Shown one piece after another: positions 17,623 to 27,997 of a stretch of DNA of 59,118 nucleotides (within the stretch, counting starts at the first letter, position 1; every line of letters begins with the position of its first letter). The stretch comes from Iodidimonas nitroreducens (lineage in GTDB: Bacteria; Pseudomonadota; Alphaproteobacteria; Sphingomonadales; Rhodothalassiaceae), in the NCBI GenBank assembly GCA_000710935.1, contig BAYV01000028.1, forward strand, positions 1 to 59,118, in the 5' to 3' direction. Under the pieces are notes generated by a model. It did not search any database, had not been told where the DNA came from, and was given only the letters and a program-made list of their open reading frames with translations. Position numbers and translations under genes: made by a program.

Positions 17623-19275
17623 TTAAAGATCAAGCAAAAGACGGCTTGGATCCTCGATGGCATCTTTCATCCGCACAAGGAAGGTCACGGCTTCGCGTCC
17701 ATCGATCAGGCGATGATCATAAGACAAGGCCAGATACATCATCGGACGGATCACCACCTGACCCTTGATCGCCACCGGGCGTTCTTCGATCCGATGCATC
17801 CCCAAAATTGCCGATTGCGGGGCATTGAGGATGGGCGTGGATAAAAGCGAACCAAAAATCCCACCATTCGAGATGGTGAAGGTGCCGCCCGTCAGATCAT
17901 TCACCGCCAGCTTGCCATCGCGGGCCTTGCGGCCATACTCCACAATCGCTTTTTCGGTATCGGCAAAAGACAATTGATCCGCATTGCGCACCACCGGAAC
18001 CACAAGCCCGGTGGGGGCTGATACGGCAACGCCGATATTGTAGAAATTCTGATAAACGATCTCGTCGCCATCGATGCGGGCATTGACCCCGGGCACTTCG
18101 CGCAAAGCCAGAACCGCCGCATGAACAAAGAACGACATGAAGCCCAGCTTGATGCCATGCTTCTTTTCAAACAGATCCTTATACTGATTGCGCGAGGCCA
18201 TCACCGCCGACATATCCACATCATTGAATGTGGTGAGCATCGCCGCCGTATTCTGGGCATCCTTCAAACGCTCGGCAATCCGCTTGCGCATCCGGGTCAT
18301 CGGCACCCGCTCTTCGCGCGGGGCTTCCGGCGCTGTCTCGGCCGAAGCCTTTGCTGAAGACGCCTGGCCACCTGAGGCCGATTGGCTGCCCAAGGTGCGG
18401 GCCGAGCCATTTTCAATCGCCTTCAAAACATCGGCCTTGGTCAGCCGATCATCTTTGCCCGAACCCGTGATGGACGCCGGATCGAGATTATAATCCGCCA
18501 GCAAGCGCCGCACCGCCGGGGCCATAGGCTGATTGGCATCGGGTTTCGCATCCGATGTCTTGGATGAAGGCGCCGAGGCTTTTTCGCCCTTTTCAGCATC
18601 GGATTCTGAGGCCGCTTTGCTATCCTGTTTCGAGCCCGCCTTGGCGGCCGATTTGGAGGCACTGGCCCCCTTTTCGATGCGCCCGATCACATCACCGGGA
18701 TGCACTGTTGCCCCTTCTTCAGCCAAAAGCTCTACCAAAACGCCAGAGACCGGGGCATTCACCTCCATCGCCGCTTTATCGGTTTCAAGCTCGGCAATCG
18801 GCTCATCGGCTTTCACCGCATCGCCCTTTGCCTTCAACCAGCCACCCAAACCGGCTTCGGTCACCGATTCGCCTGCTTCCGGCACGATGATATCCACCAG
18901 TTCGCCGCTGGCTTCATCATCATCATCGGCATCATCGTCATCAGATGACCGGGATGGCGCGGCTTTGCTGGAGGCTGCCTTGCTGGACGATGCCTTGCTG
19001 GACGTTTCTTTTTTTGCGGCGGATTTTTCGGCCTTGGCGTCCGGGTCGATCTTGCCGATCAAGGCCCCCACCTCAACGCTCTCGCCTTCTTTCACAAGCT
19101 GTTCCGTCAAGACCCCCGCCACGGGTGCATTGACTTCCATCGACACTTTGTCGGTTTCCAACTCAACCACCGGCTCATCGGCTTCGACCGCTTCGCCCTC
19201 TGCCTTCAGCCACTTGGCGATGGTGGCTTCGGTGACGGATTCACCAAGGCTTGGAATGCGAATGTCCTCGGCCAT
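17623..19275 (-). CDS. odhB: 2-oxoglutarate dehydrogenase E2, dihydrolipoyl succinyltransferase with two lipoyl domains
   Basis: E2 core of the 2-oxoglutarate complex, moving succinyl groups to CoA. At 550 residues it is much longer than a typical E2o (about 400), because it has two lipoyl domains: residues 1-78 (lipoyl Lys43 in ETDKVSMEV) and about 125-202 (Lys167 in ETDKAAMEV). They are joined by linkers rich in Ser, Lys, Ala and Asp. A peripheral subunit-binding domain (about 250-288) and the catalytic domain ending with [13 protein letters not shown] follow. The AAGGAG ribosome binding site is good. Position between odhA and lpdA makes 2-oxoglutarate the likely substrate. Confidence 0.95.
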   Translation of the reverse strand: MAEDIRIPSLGESVTEATIAKWLKAEGEAVEADEPVVELETDKVSMEVNAPVAGVLTEQLVKEGESVEVGALIGKIDPDAKAEKSAAKKETSSKASSSKAASSKAAPSRSSDDDDADDDDEASGELVDIIVPEAGESVTEAGLGGWLKAKGDAVKADEPIAELETDKAAMEVNAPVSGVLVELLAEEGATVHPGDVIGRIEKGASASKSAAKAGSKQDSKAASESDAEKGEKASAPSSKTSDAKPDANQPMAPAVRRLLADYNLDPASITGSGKDDRLTKADVLKAIENGSARTLGSQSASGGQASSAKASAETAPEAPREERVPMTRMRKRIAERLKDAQNTAAMLTTFNDVDMSAVMASRNQYKDLFEKKHGIKLGFMSFFVHAAVLALREVPGVNARIDGDEIVYQNFYNIGVAVSAPTGLVVPVVRNADQLSFADTEKAIVEYGRKARDGKLAVNDLTGGTFTISNGGIFGSLLSTPILNAPQSAILGMHRIEERPVAIKGQVVIRPMMYLALSYDHRLIDGREAVTFLVRMKDAIEDPSRLLLDL

Positions 19276-19347
19276 CTGTTCGTGCTCCTTGTTCTGTTCC
19301 TGATCGCCTTTTGGGGCGGCGTTTGATGCGACAATCTGTATGCGCTG

Positions 19348-22257
19348 TTAAAGGCTCAAGGCCTCATCCAGCAATTTTTCCTGCTGCGAGACATGACGTG
19401 AGGCCAGCCCCGTCGCCGTTGATGCGGTGGCATGACGACCGGCATAAAGCGGCCGATCCCGGGCGCCGCCGGCCTCTTTCATCGCCTGCTCGATAAAGGG
19501 TTCAATATAGGACCAAGCCCCCATATTCTTTGGCTCTTCCTGACACCAGATCACCCGCTCGACATTCTTATAGCGCTTCAATTCTTCCACCAATGTTTCA
19601 TGGGGGAAGGGATAAAGCTGCTCGATCCGCAAGATCACGCTATCATCCTGATTGCGGGATTCACGCGCTTCAAGCAGATCGAAATAAACCTTCCCCGAAC
19701 ACAGGATCACCCGCTTGATCTGGTCATCCTTTTTCAATTTCAGGGTCGAGCCGGGGATCATTTCGGCATCATCGCGCAAAATCCGGTGGAATTGCGTGGT
19801 GGGCCCCATATCCGCCAATTTGGATGTGGCGCGTTTATGACGCAGCAAGGATTTCGGCGTCATGATGATCAAAGGCTTGCGGAATTTGCGATGCATCTGG
19901 CGGCGCAGGATATGAAAATAATTGGCCGGTGTGGTGCAATTGGCCACCTGCATATTATCTTCGGCGCATAATTGCAGATACCGTTCAAGCCGCGCCGAGC
20001 TATGCTCGGGCCCCTGGCCTTCATAGCCATGGGGCAGCAGCATCACCAATCCCGACATGCGCAGCCACTTGGCTTCACCCGAGGCGATGAACTGATCGAT
20101 GATCACCTGCGCACCATTGGCGAAATCGCCAAATTGCGCTTCCCATAAAACCAGCGCCATCGGCTCGGCCAGCGTATAGCCATATTCAAAGCCCAGCACC
20201 CCGGCTTCAGACAGCGGGCTATCAAGCACCTCGAAATGCGCCCCCTTTTTCACCTGATCAAGGGGGATATAGCGCTTTTCAGAGCGCTGATCGACCCACA
20301 CGGAATGGCGCTGGGAAAAGGTGCCGCGCCCTGAATCCTGACCCGACAGGCGTACATGATAGCCTTCAGACAGCAAGGTGCCAAAGGCCAGCGCTTCTGC
20401 TGTTGCCCAATCGATGCCTTCGCCGGTTTCCAGCATCTGATCTTTCGCATCCAGAATCCGGCGCAAGGTGCGATGGATATGAAACCCATCCGGCACTTCG
20501 GTTAAAACCTTCCCAACCGCGTGCAGGGTGCCCTCGTCCACACCGGTATCGGCGCGGCGGGCCAGATTGGCGGCTTCGGGCTGGGCAAATCCGGTCCAGC
20601 GGCCTTCCAGCCAATCCGCTTTATTGGGCTTATGGGATTTTCCGGCCTCAAACTCATCTTCGAGCATGGCATGATATTCATCGACCCAGGCGTTGAATTC
20701 CTCATCGCTGAGGATGCCTTCCGCCTTCAACCGATCCGCATAAACCTGGGTGACCGAGACATGTTTCTTGATCGCCGCATACATCAATGGCTGGGTAAAG
20801 GCGGGCTCATCGGCTTCATTATGGCCAAAACGCCGATAGCAGAACATATCCACCACCACGTCTTTCTTGAATTCCTGCCGGAATTCGGTGGCCACCTTAC
20901 AAGCAAACACCACCGCTTCGGGATCATCGCCATTCACATGGAAAATCGGCGATTGCACCATTTTCGCAACATCGGATGGATAGGGCGAAGAGCGCGAATA
21001 AGACGGGGATGTGGTAAAGCCGATCTGATTATTGACGATGAAATGCACGGTGCCGCCGGTGCGATAGCCCCGCAGCCCCGAAAGCATCAAACATTCCGCC
21101 ACCAAACCCTGGCCGGCAAATGCCGCATCGCCATGCAAAAGCAGCGATAAAACCTCGCCCCGCTCTTTATCATTGCGCTGGGTTTGCTTGGCCCGCGCCT
21201 TGCCCAGCACCACCGGATCCACGGCTTCAAGATGGGATGGGTTGGGCGATAAAGACAGATGAACATTATTGCCATCAAAGGCACGATCCGATGATGTGCC
21301 CAGATGATATTTCACATCGCCCGAGCCTTCCACCTCTTCGGGGTTCACCGCACCGCCGCGAAATTCATGAAAAATCTGGCGATAGGGCTTTTGCATCACA
21401 TTGGCGAGAACATTCAAACGCCCGCGATGGGGCATCCCCAGAATGATTTCCTTCACCCCATTCTGGCCACCGGTTTTAATCACCCCCTCAAGGGCAGGCA
21501 CCATGGCTTCGGCACCATCAAGCCCGAAACGCTTGGTTCCGGTATATTTCTTGCCAAGGAATTTTTCATAATGTTCAGCCTCGATCAACTTGCGCAGGAT
21601 CGCCAGCTTGCCCCGGCGGCTGAACTGGATTTCCTTGTCCCGGCCTTCAATCCGATTTTGAATCCAGGCTTTTTCTTCCGGCTCGTTGATGTGCATGAAT
21701 TCCACACCAACATGCTGGCAATAGGTGCGCTCAACAATCGTGATGATCTCGCGCACGGTTGCCGTTTCAAGACCCAATACATGGCCGATATAGATCGGAC
21801 GATCCAGATCATCCTCACCAAAGCCATAGGTTTCCGGCATCAATTCGGCATGGCGAGGGCGATCTTCCAGGCCTAAGGGATCGAGCTTTGCCAAAAGATG
21901 GCCGCGCACCCGATAGGCGCGGATCATCATCAGGGCGCGGATGGAATCAAGGGTGGCCGCCCGCACATTTTCAGGCTCGACCTTGGCGGCTTTGGTCGCC
22001 GCCGGTTTTTCGGCAACGACCGAGCCGGGATCAAGGGCCGATGTCAGATCATCGACCGGCCCCCGAAGCGGCCAATCAGACCGCGCCCAGGATGGTTGCT
22101 GATGGGCGCTGGCCGCCCCTTTTTCCAGCTTGTCGAAATACGCACGCCAGCTTTCATCAACCGATTGCGGGTCCGCCGCATAGCGATCATAAAGTGATTC
22201 GATAAAAGCAGAGCTGGCACCGGAAAACAGATCCGGCAGTTCGTGATCCCGACCCAT
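19348..22257 (-). CDS. sucA: 2-oxoglutarate dehydrogenase E1 component
   Basis: Thiamine-diphosphate-dependent decarboxylase of the TCA cycle, 969 residues, normal for the family. The N-terminal segment LPDLFSGASSAFIESLYDRY is the E1o-specific arm that binds E2. ThDP-binding regions include MPHRGRLNVLAN and GDAAFAGQGLV with NNQIGFTT. The transketolase-like half has LPHGYEGQGPEHSSAR. I chose ATG 22257, not the TTG at 22260, because AAGGAGG lies seven bases upstream of the ATG. Also called odhA. Cotranscribed with odhB and lpdA. Confidence 0.97.
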   Translation of the reverse strand: MGRDHELPDLFSGASSAFIESLYDRYAADPQSVDESWRAYFDKLEKGAASAHQQPSWARSDWPLRGPVDDLTSALDPGSVVAEKPAATKAAKVEPENVRAATLDSIRALMMIRAYRVRGHLLAKLDPLGLEDRPRHAELMPETYGFGEDDLDRPIYIGHVLGLETATVREIITIVERTYCQHVGVEFMHINEPEEKAWIQNRIEGRDKEIQFSRRGKLAILRKLIEAEHYEKFLGKKYTGTKRFGLDGAEAMVPALEGVIKTGGQNGVKEIILGMPHRGRLNVLANVMQKPYRQIFHEFRGGAVNPEEVEGSGDVKYHLGTSSDRAFDGNNVHLSLSPNPSHLEAVDPVVLGKARAKQTQRNDKERGEVLSLLLHGDAAFAGQGLVAECLMLSGLRGYRTGGTVHFIVNNQIGFTTSPSYSRSSPYPSDVAKMVQSPIFHVNGDDPEAVVFACKVATEFRQEFKKDVVVDMFCYRRFGHNEADEPAFTQPLMYAAIKKHVSVTQVYADRLKAEGILSDEEFNAWVDEYHAMLEDEFEAGKSHKPNKADWLEGRWTGFAQPEAANLARRADTGVDEGTLHAVGKVLTEVPDGFHIHRTLRRILDAKDQMLETGEGIDWATAEALAFGTLLSEGYHVRLSGQDSGRGTFSQRHSVWVDQRSEKRYIPLDQVKKGAHFEVLDSPLSEAGVLGFEYGYTLAEPMALVLWEAQFGDFANGAQVIIDQFIASGEAKWLRMSGLVMLLPHGYEGQGPEHSSARLERYLQLCAEDNMQVANCTTPANYFHILRRQMHRKFRKPLIIMTPKSLLRHKRATSKLADMGPTTQFHRILRDDAEMIPGSTLKLKKDDQIKRVILCSGKVYFDLLEARESRNQDDSVILRIEQLYPFPHETLVEELKRYKNVERVIWCQEEPKNMGAWSYIEPFIEQAMKEAGGARDRPLYAGRHATASTATGLASRHVSQQEKLLDEALSL

Positions 22258-22281
22258 CAATGAGCCTCCTTAAGGCTGTGC

Positions 22282-23157
22282 TTAGCCCTTCAAAACATCC
22301 ACCAAAGTCGTCCCCAGCGAAGCCGGGCTATCGGCAACCACGATCCCGGCTGCCTTCATCGCCTCGATCTTATCTTCAGCACCGCCCTTGCCACCCGAAA
22401 CAATCGCCCCGGCATGGCCCATGGTGCGGCCCTTCGGTGCGGTTCTGCCCGCCACGAAACCAACGATCGGCTTCCTGATTTTCGCCCGCGCAAGGAAGTC
22501 TGCCGCTTCTTCTTCGGCAGAGCCACCAATTTCGCCGATCATGATGATCGATTGCGTTTCATCATCGGCCAAAAACATATCCAGCACATCGATGAAATTG
22601 GTGCCATTCACCGGATCGCCGCCAATCCCCACACAGGTGGATTGCCCCAAACCAGCGGCTGTGGTTTGCGCCACCGCTTCATAGGTGAGGGTGCCCGAAC
22701 GCGAGACGATGCCCACCGAACCCCGGCGATGGATATGGCCGGGCATGATGCCGATCTTGCAGGCATCGGGGGTGATCACACCGGGGCAATTGGGGCCCAC
22801 AAGGCGCGAGCCGGAATGGGCCAAAGCCCGCTTCACCCGCACCATATCCAGCACCGGAATGCCTTCGGTGATGGTCACGATCAATTCGATCCCGGCATCG
22901 ATGGCTTCTAAAATGGCATCCGCAGCAAAGGGCGGCGGCACATAAATGGCGCTGGCATTGGCCCCGGTTTTGGCCCGGGCATCATGTACCGTATCGAAAA
23001 CCGGCAGATCCAGATGCTTGCTGCCGCCTTTGCCCGGGGTAACACCGCCCACCATATGGGTGCCATAGGCAATCGCCTGTTCGGAATGAAAGGTCCCCTG
23101 GCTTCCGGTGAAGCCCTGGCAGATAACCTTGGTATTCTTGTCAACGAGGATAGCCAT
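22282..23157 (-). CDS. sucD: Succinyl-CoA synthetase alpha subunit
   Basis: CoA-binding and phosphohistidine-carrying subunit that, with SucC, makes ATP or GTP from succinyl-CoA. The 291-residue protein has the CoA-binding start [19 protein letters not shown] and the active-site histidine in [18 protein letters not shown]. Five bases separate it from sucC upstream, showing a tight operon. The downstream gap to the E1 gene is 24 bases. Confidence 0.97.
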   Translation of the reverse strand: MAILVDKNTKVICQGFTGSQGTFHSEQAIAYGTHMVGGVTPGKGGSKHLDLPVFDTVHDARAKTGANASAIYVPPPFAADAILEAIDAGIELIVTITEGIPVLDMVRVKRALAHSGSRLVGPNCPGVITPDACKIGIMPGHIHRRGSVGIVSRSGTLTYEAVAQTTAAGLGQSTCVGIGGDPVNGTNFIDVLDMFLADDETQSIIMIGEIGGSAEEEAADFLARAKIRKPIVGFVAGRTAPKGRTMGHAGAIVSGGKGGAEDKIEAMKAAGIVVADSPASLGTTLVDVLKG

Positions 23158-23162
23158 TGGAC

Positions 23163-24332
23163 TTATGCCTCCCCTTTTGCAGCGGCGACCGCTTTCACGG
23201 CGGCATCATTAAGATCATCGGCGGCGGTAATCGCCAAACCGGATTCATTCAGCATCTGTTTGCCCAGTTCCACATTGGTCCCGGCAAGACGCACCACCAA
23301 AGGCACGGTCAGGTTCACTTCGCGCGCAGCGGTGATAATGCCTTCCGCGATGATATCGCAGCGCATGATGCCCCCGAAAATATTGACCAGAATGGCCTCG
23401 ACATTTTCATCGGACAAAATGATCTTGAAGGCTTCGGTCACCCGCTCCTTCGTCGCACCACCGCCCACATCAAGGAAATTGGCCGGCGAACCACCGCTGA
23501 GCTTGATGATATCCATGGTGGCCATGGCAAGGCCGGCGCCATTCACCATGCAGCCAATGCTGCCATCAAGGCGAATATAGTTCAGCTCATGCTTGGCGGC
23601 GCGCAATTCCATTTCGTCTTCTTCCGATTCATCGCGCAATTCGCGCACATCGGCATGACGAAACAATGAATTGCCATCGAATGACATTTTCGCATCCAGC
23701 ACCACCACATCATTGTCTTTGGTGACAACGAGCGGGTTCACTTCCAGAAGGCTCGCATCCAGATCGATGAAGGCCTGATAAAGGGATTTCACAACCTTCA
23801 TCGCCTTTTTGAGAACATCGCCTTCCAGCCCAAGGCTGAAGCCGATGCGGCGCTGATGAAAAGGCATCAGGCCCGTGGCCGGATCGATGGTGAGAGTGAG
23901 GATTTTTTCCGGCGTATTGGCCGCCACCTCCTCGATATCCATACCACCTTCGGTAGAGGCGATGATCGCCGGACGACCGCTCGCCCGGTCCACCAGAATC
24001 GAGAGATAGAGTTCTTTGGCGATGGCGCAGCCATCTTCGATATAAACCCGGCGCACTTCCTTGCCGTCCGGCCCGGTCTGATGGGTGATGAGCTGCATCC
24101 CCAGCATCTTGCGGGCGGCGTCTTCCACCTCATCGATGGATTTCACCACCTTCACACCGCCGCCCTTACCACGACCACCGGCATGGATCTGGGCCTTCAC
24201 AACCCACACCGGGCCGCCCAAAGCCTTGGCCGCATCAACGGCTTCCGCCGCCGTATAAGCAATGCCGCCGCCCAGAACAGGCGCGCCATATGTCTTTAAA
24301 AGGCTTTTCGCCTGATATTCATGAATATTCAT
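23163..24332 (-). CDS. sucC: Succinyl-CoA synthetase beta subunit
   Basis: ATP-grasp subunit that binds nucleotide and succinate. The 389-residue protein begins [12 protein letters not shown], the family's hallmark, and shows [18 protein letters not shown] and the C-terminal [12 protein letters not shown]. It sits between mdh and sucD in the TCA operon, 45 bases downstream of mdh. All expected features and length are present. Confidence 0.97.
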   Translation of the reverse strand: MNIHEYQAKSLLKTYGAPVLGGGIAYTAAEAVDAAKALGGPVWVVKAQIHAGGRGKGGGVKVVKSIDEVEDAARKMLGMQLITHQTGPDGKEVRRVYIEDGCAIAKELYLSILVDRASGRPAIIASTEGGMDIEEVAANTPEKILTLTIDPATGLMPFHQRRIGFSLGLEGDVLKKAMKVVKSLYQAFIDLDASLLEVNPLVVTKDNDVVVLDAKMSFDGNSLFRHADVRELRDESEEDEMELRAAKHELNYIRLDGSIGCMVNGAGLAMATMDIIKLSGGSPANFLDVGGGATKERVTEAFKIILSDENVEAILVNIFGGIMRCDIIAEGIITAAREVNLTVPLVVRLAGTNVELGKQMLNESGLAITAADDLNDAAVKAVAAAKGEA

Positions 24333-24377
24333 GCAGTCATTTCCCTGTCAGGAGCATGGATCGGATACCAAAGCCAC

Positions 24378-25642
<1,265 letters not shown>

Positions 25643-27175
25643 ATGACTGCGCAAAGCGCTCGAAGCGCCCCATCCTATCTGGATGATGCGCCAAATGCCG
25701 ATGCTTATCCTGATCAGGCAATCGCTCGAAATATCTTGAAGTGCCTGCCAGATCATAAAGACGGGGCGATCTCTTTGGGCATTTACGGGCCTTGGGGATC
25801 GGGCAAGAGCACGCTTTTGAAAGCGCTTTATGAGCAATGCAAACAACAAAAGCACCCGGTGCTGCTGTTTGAGCCCTGGCGTTATGAGCACACAGAAAGC
25901 CTGATCGTTCCTTTATTGGCGGAATTATCGGCAAGCTTTGTGCAGAAAGTTGAAAATTCGACCAGAGGCAAGCTGACCAAAACCAAGGATGCTGCCCTCA
26001 GCGCGATGAAAACATTATCAACCCGGCTCTTGGGGCGCGCCGCCCGGCTGGCCATGCGCACAGCGGCCGATAGTTTGCCCATCCCTTTCAGTGGCAAAAT
26101 CGCCGATGGCCTGGAAGATTTTGGCCGGGCGGTGGCGGCAGCCTATCAGGAACCAAGCCGGTTCAATTATCCGGCCAGTGAAATCGAGGGGTTCAAGCAG
26201 GATTTCAAGGCGTTGATAGACTGTGCCCAAAAGGCTGTGCGCGGCGATCCTAAAAAGCGGCTCACCATTTTTATCGACGATCTTGACCGTTGCGCCCCCA
26301 ATCAGGTGCGGCGATTGCTGGAATCCCTCAAAACCCTGCTTTGGGAAAATGGCGTGTGCTTTGTTTTCGCCCTTGATCGCCATCAGGTTGAACTGGCCAT
26401 CGCCGAATCCTATCTGATCTATTATCAAAGCGCCGATGATGGGCTGATGCAAGCGCAGGAAAAAGCCAATCGCTATCTGGAAAAATTTTTCCCCTTCAGC
26501 GTCGATCTATCCGGGCCGGATGGCCTGTTAGTAAACCATGGCTTGCTGATAAAGGCGCAAGAAACCTTCTGGCAGGAACTGAGCGATGCCTTTCCAAAGC
26601 ACGAACGCTTCATCAAAAATGCCCGGGATTTATACGGGATGGCCCCACATAATCTGAGGCAGATGAAGGCCGTGGTCCGTTGGCTGCATATGGATTTGAT
26701 CATCAATCCCGATAAAGAGGGCACGAAACGCGCATCGGCCTTTGCCACCTTTATCTTTGCCCAAAGCTATCCCCGCTTATGGATCGAATTTTTCGATCAG
26801 AGAGACCCTGAAATCAGCATAGGACTTTATGAAAATATTGCCCATGTTTCAGATGGACTCATAAAATCATTGAATGACACGGAAGAACACCCGTTTTTTC
26901 AGGTTCCATACATACGGGCGCATCTTGCAAGTCCAACGCCCATAGAAATCAACGAGACACAGGATGAAATGGGTTGGCGTGAAGCGCTTCTTGCAGGCCG
27001 ACTTCTTGCCAGCACGTCCCTTGCATCTTTGCTCATCCGGCTACATGATTTTAGGGCTTTTAAAGAGTTAGAGCGCCTTGAGATGTTATGCAGAGCGGCG
27101 GTTGCAGGCCTTAAATTAAAAGAAGACCCCCTCCCCCGCGTCACCCCGGCCCCCGAGCCGGGGTCCATCCCGTGA
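25643..27175 (+). CDS. KAP family P-loop NTPase
   Basis: A 510-residue ATPase. Walker A GPWGSGKST is at residues 49-57, the KAP-specific LLFEPWRYE follows, and Walker B TIFIDDLDRC is near residue 212, then VRRLLESLKTLL and CFVFALDRHQVE. The membrane segments often inserted in KAP proteins are not evident, so it is likely cytoplasmic. KAP proteins are sporadically distributed; some, like PifA, affect phages. The gene stands alone between the normally close mdh and zapE, suggesting acquisition. Its last dozen codons (PRVTPAPEPGSIP) are read from a palindromic repeat unit, so the C-terminus has been remodelled. Function here is unknown. Confidence 0.88.
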   Translation: MTAQSARSAPSYLDDAPNADAYPDQAIARNILKCLPDHKDGAISLGIYGPWGSGKSTLLKALYEQCKQQKHPVLLFEPWRYEHTESLIVPLLAELSASFVQKVENSTRGKLTKTKDAALSAMKTLSTRLLGRAARLAMRTAADSLPIPFSGKIADGLEDFGRAVAAAYQEPSRFNYPASEIEGFKQDFKALIDCAQKAVRGDPKKRLTIFIDDLDRCAPNQVRRLLESLKTLLWENGVCFVFALDRHQVELAIAESYLIYYQSADDGLMQAQEKANRYLEKFFPFSVDLSGPDGLLVNHGLLIKAQETFWQELSDAFPKHERFIKNARDLYGMAPHNLRQMKAVVRWLHMDLIINPDKEGTKRASAFATFIFAQSYPRLWIEFFDQRDPEISIGLYENIAHVSDGLIKSLNDTEEHPFFQVPYIRAHLASPTPIEINETQDEMGWREALLAGRLLASTSLASLLIRLHDFRAFKELERLEMLCRAAVAGLKLKEDPLPRVTPAPEPGSIP

Positions 27176-27225
27176 AGGACCGAGCGTGGGAAAGAGTGGA
27201 TCCCGGGTCTGCGCCCGGGATGACG
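27139..27225. repeat. Double-hairpin palindromic repeat, unit A
   Basis: An 87-base element bounded by CGTCA and TGACG. It holds two strong stems: CCCCGGC...GCCGGGG on the left and ATCCCGGG...CCCGGGAT on the right, joined by a spacer containing GTGAAGGACCGAGCGTGGG. The left part codes the C-terminal end of the KAP protein. Three more copies occur in this window (27253, 27476, 46372). This type of GC-rich mobile palindrome is common between genes in many proteobacteria. Confidence 0.85.
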
Positions 27226-27252
27226 AAAGTTGTGAGCACTTCATATAAATTT

Positions 27253-27338
27253 CGTCACCCCGGCACCCGAGCCGGGGTCCATCTCGTGAAGGACCGAGCG
27301 TGGGAAAGATGGATCCCGGGTCTCCGCCCGGGATGACG
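27253..27338. repeat. Double-hairpin palindromic repeat, unit B
   Basis: An 86-base copy with the same CGTCA/TGACG ends and the same two stems as unit A, differing by a few bases. The sequence just to its right (GGGGCGGGAATGACGATATT and beyond) is repeated almost exactly to the right of unit C, so B and C belong to a longer direct duplication of roughly 110-120 bases. The intervening 27376-27475 shows no gene. Confidence 0.85.
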
Positions 27339-27475
27339 AAAGGGGCGGGAATGACGATATTTGTGGCGCGGGATGACGCGGTTGAGAAGAAGAAGCCAGC
27401 GCGACTGAGCGCCGGCGCCGTTGCGCCGCCCCATCGGAGCCGTGAGCGCAGCGAACTGGCGCGAGATCAAAAAAC

Positions 27476-27560
27476 ATCACCCCGACCCCCGAGCCGGGGT
27501 CCATCCCGTGAAGGGCCGAGCGTGGGAAAGATGGATCCCGGGTCTCCGCCCGGGATGACG
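27476..27560. repeat. Double-hairpin palindromic repeat, unit C
   Basis: An 85-base copy with a slightly degenerate left end (ATCACCCCG in place of CGTCACCCCG). Together with its right flank to about 27588 it repeats the region around unit B. The whole 27176-27613 gap is therefore filled with repeats and has no gene. The strong stems could stop transcription arriving from both the KAP gene and the leftward genes. Confidence 0.83.
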
Positions 27561-27613
27561 AAAGGGGCGGGAATGACGATATTTGTAGCCCGAGATGACG
27601 TCTCACCCAGCCC

Positions 27614-27922
27614 TTAATCGGCAAAGCGTTCCAGAAAATCTTTCCGATGATCCACCGCTTTTTTGAAGGAATCAACGGCAAACTTTCCTTGCTGTTCGCG
27701 CATGGCTTTCAGGATTTCTTCCTGCTCAGCCTCGCTTTTGGCAAGAAAATTACGCACCTTCAAAATCCGCTGATAGCCAATGCCCGCAGCAGTGGCAATC
27801 GCCATGTCTTGGTCGGCGGGTGCTGCCGATTGGGTAACCTTCGCAGCCCCCAAACGGCGCGCGCGCTGCGCTTCCAAGACCTGCCGACGCATCGATGATT
27901 TTTTATCCGAAACTGCGGTCAT
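27614..27922 (-). CDS. Small helical protein of unknown function
   Basis: About 102 residues, predicted to be mainly alpha-helical and charged. The N-terminal part is basic (MRRQVLEAQRARRLGAAK), the centre contains IATAAGIGYQRILKVRNFLA, and the end is VDSFKKAVDHRKDFLERFAD. I do not recognise a family. The start at 27922 is supported by AAAGGATC upstream; the longer frame to 27982 is less likely. It follows zapE on the same strand by 75 bases, so it may be the last gene of that unit. Its 3' end abuts the repeat cluster. Confidence 0.62.
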   Translation of the reverse strand: MTAVSDKKSSMRRQVLEAQRARRLGAAKVTQSAAPADQDMAIATAAGIGYQRILKVRNFLAKSEAEQEEILKAMREQQGKFAVDSFKKAVDHRKDFLERFAD

Positions 27923-27997
27923 CGGAATGATCCTTTTAAGACGCGGCCATCCAGAGCCATCTTTTGCCCATAAGCTTAACATCTGATGCCCTGATTT

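Noticed and set aside
27139-27560. CRISPR array suggested by regularly repeated palindromes
   Set aside because: Units are 85-87 bases with uneven gaps (27 and 137 bases), are GC-rich double hairpins, and a copy lies far away at 46.4 kb; no cas genes.
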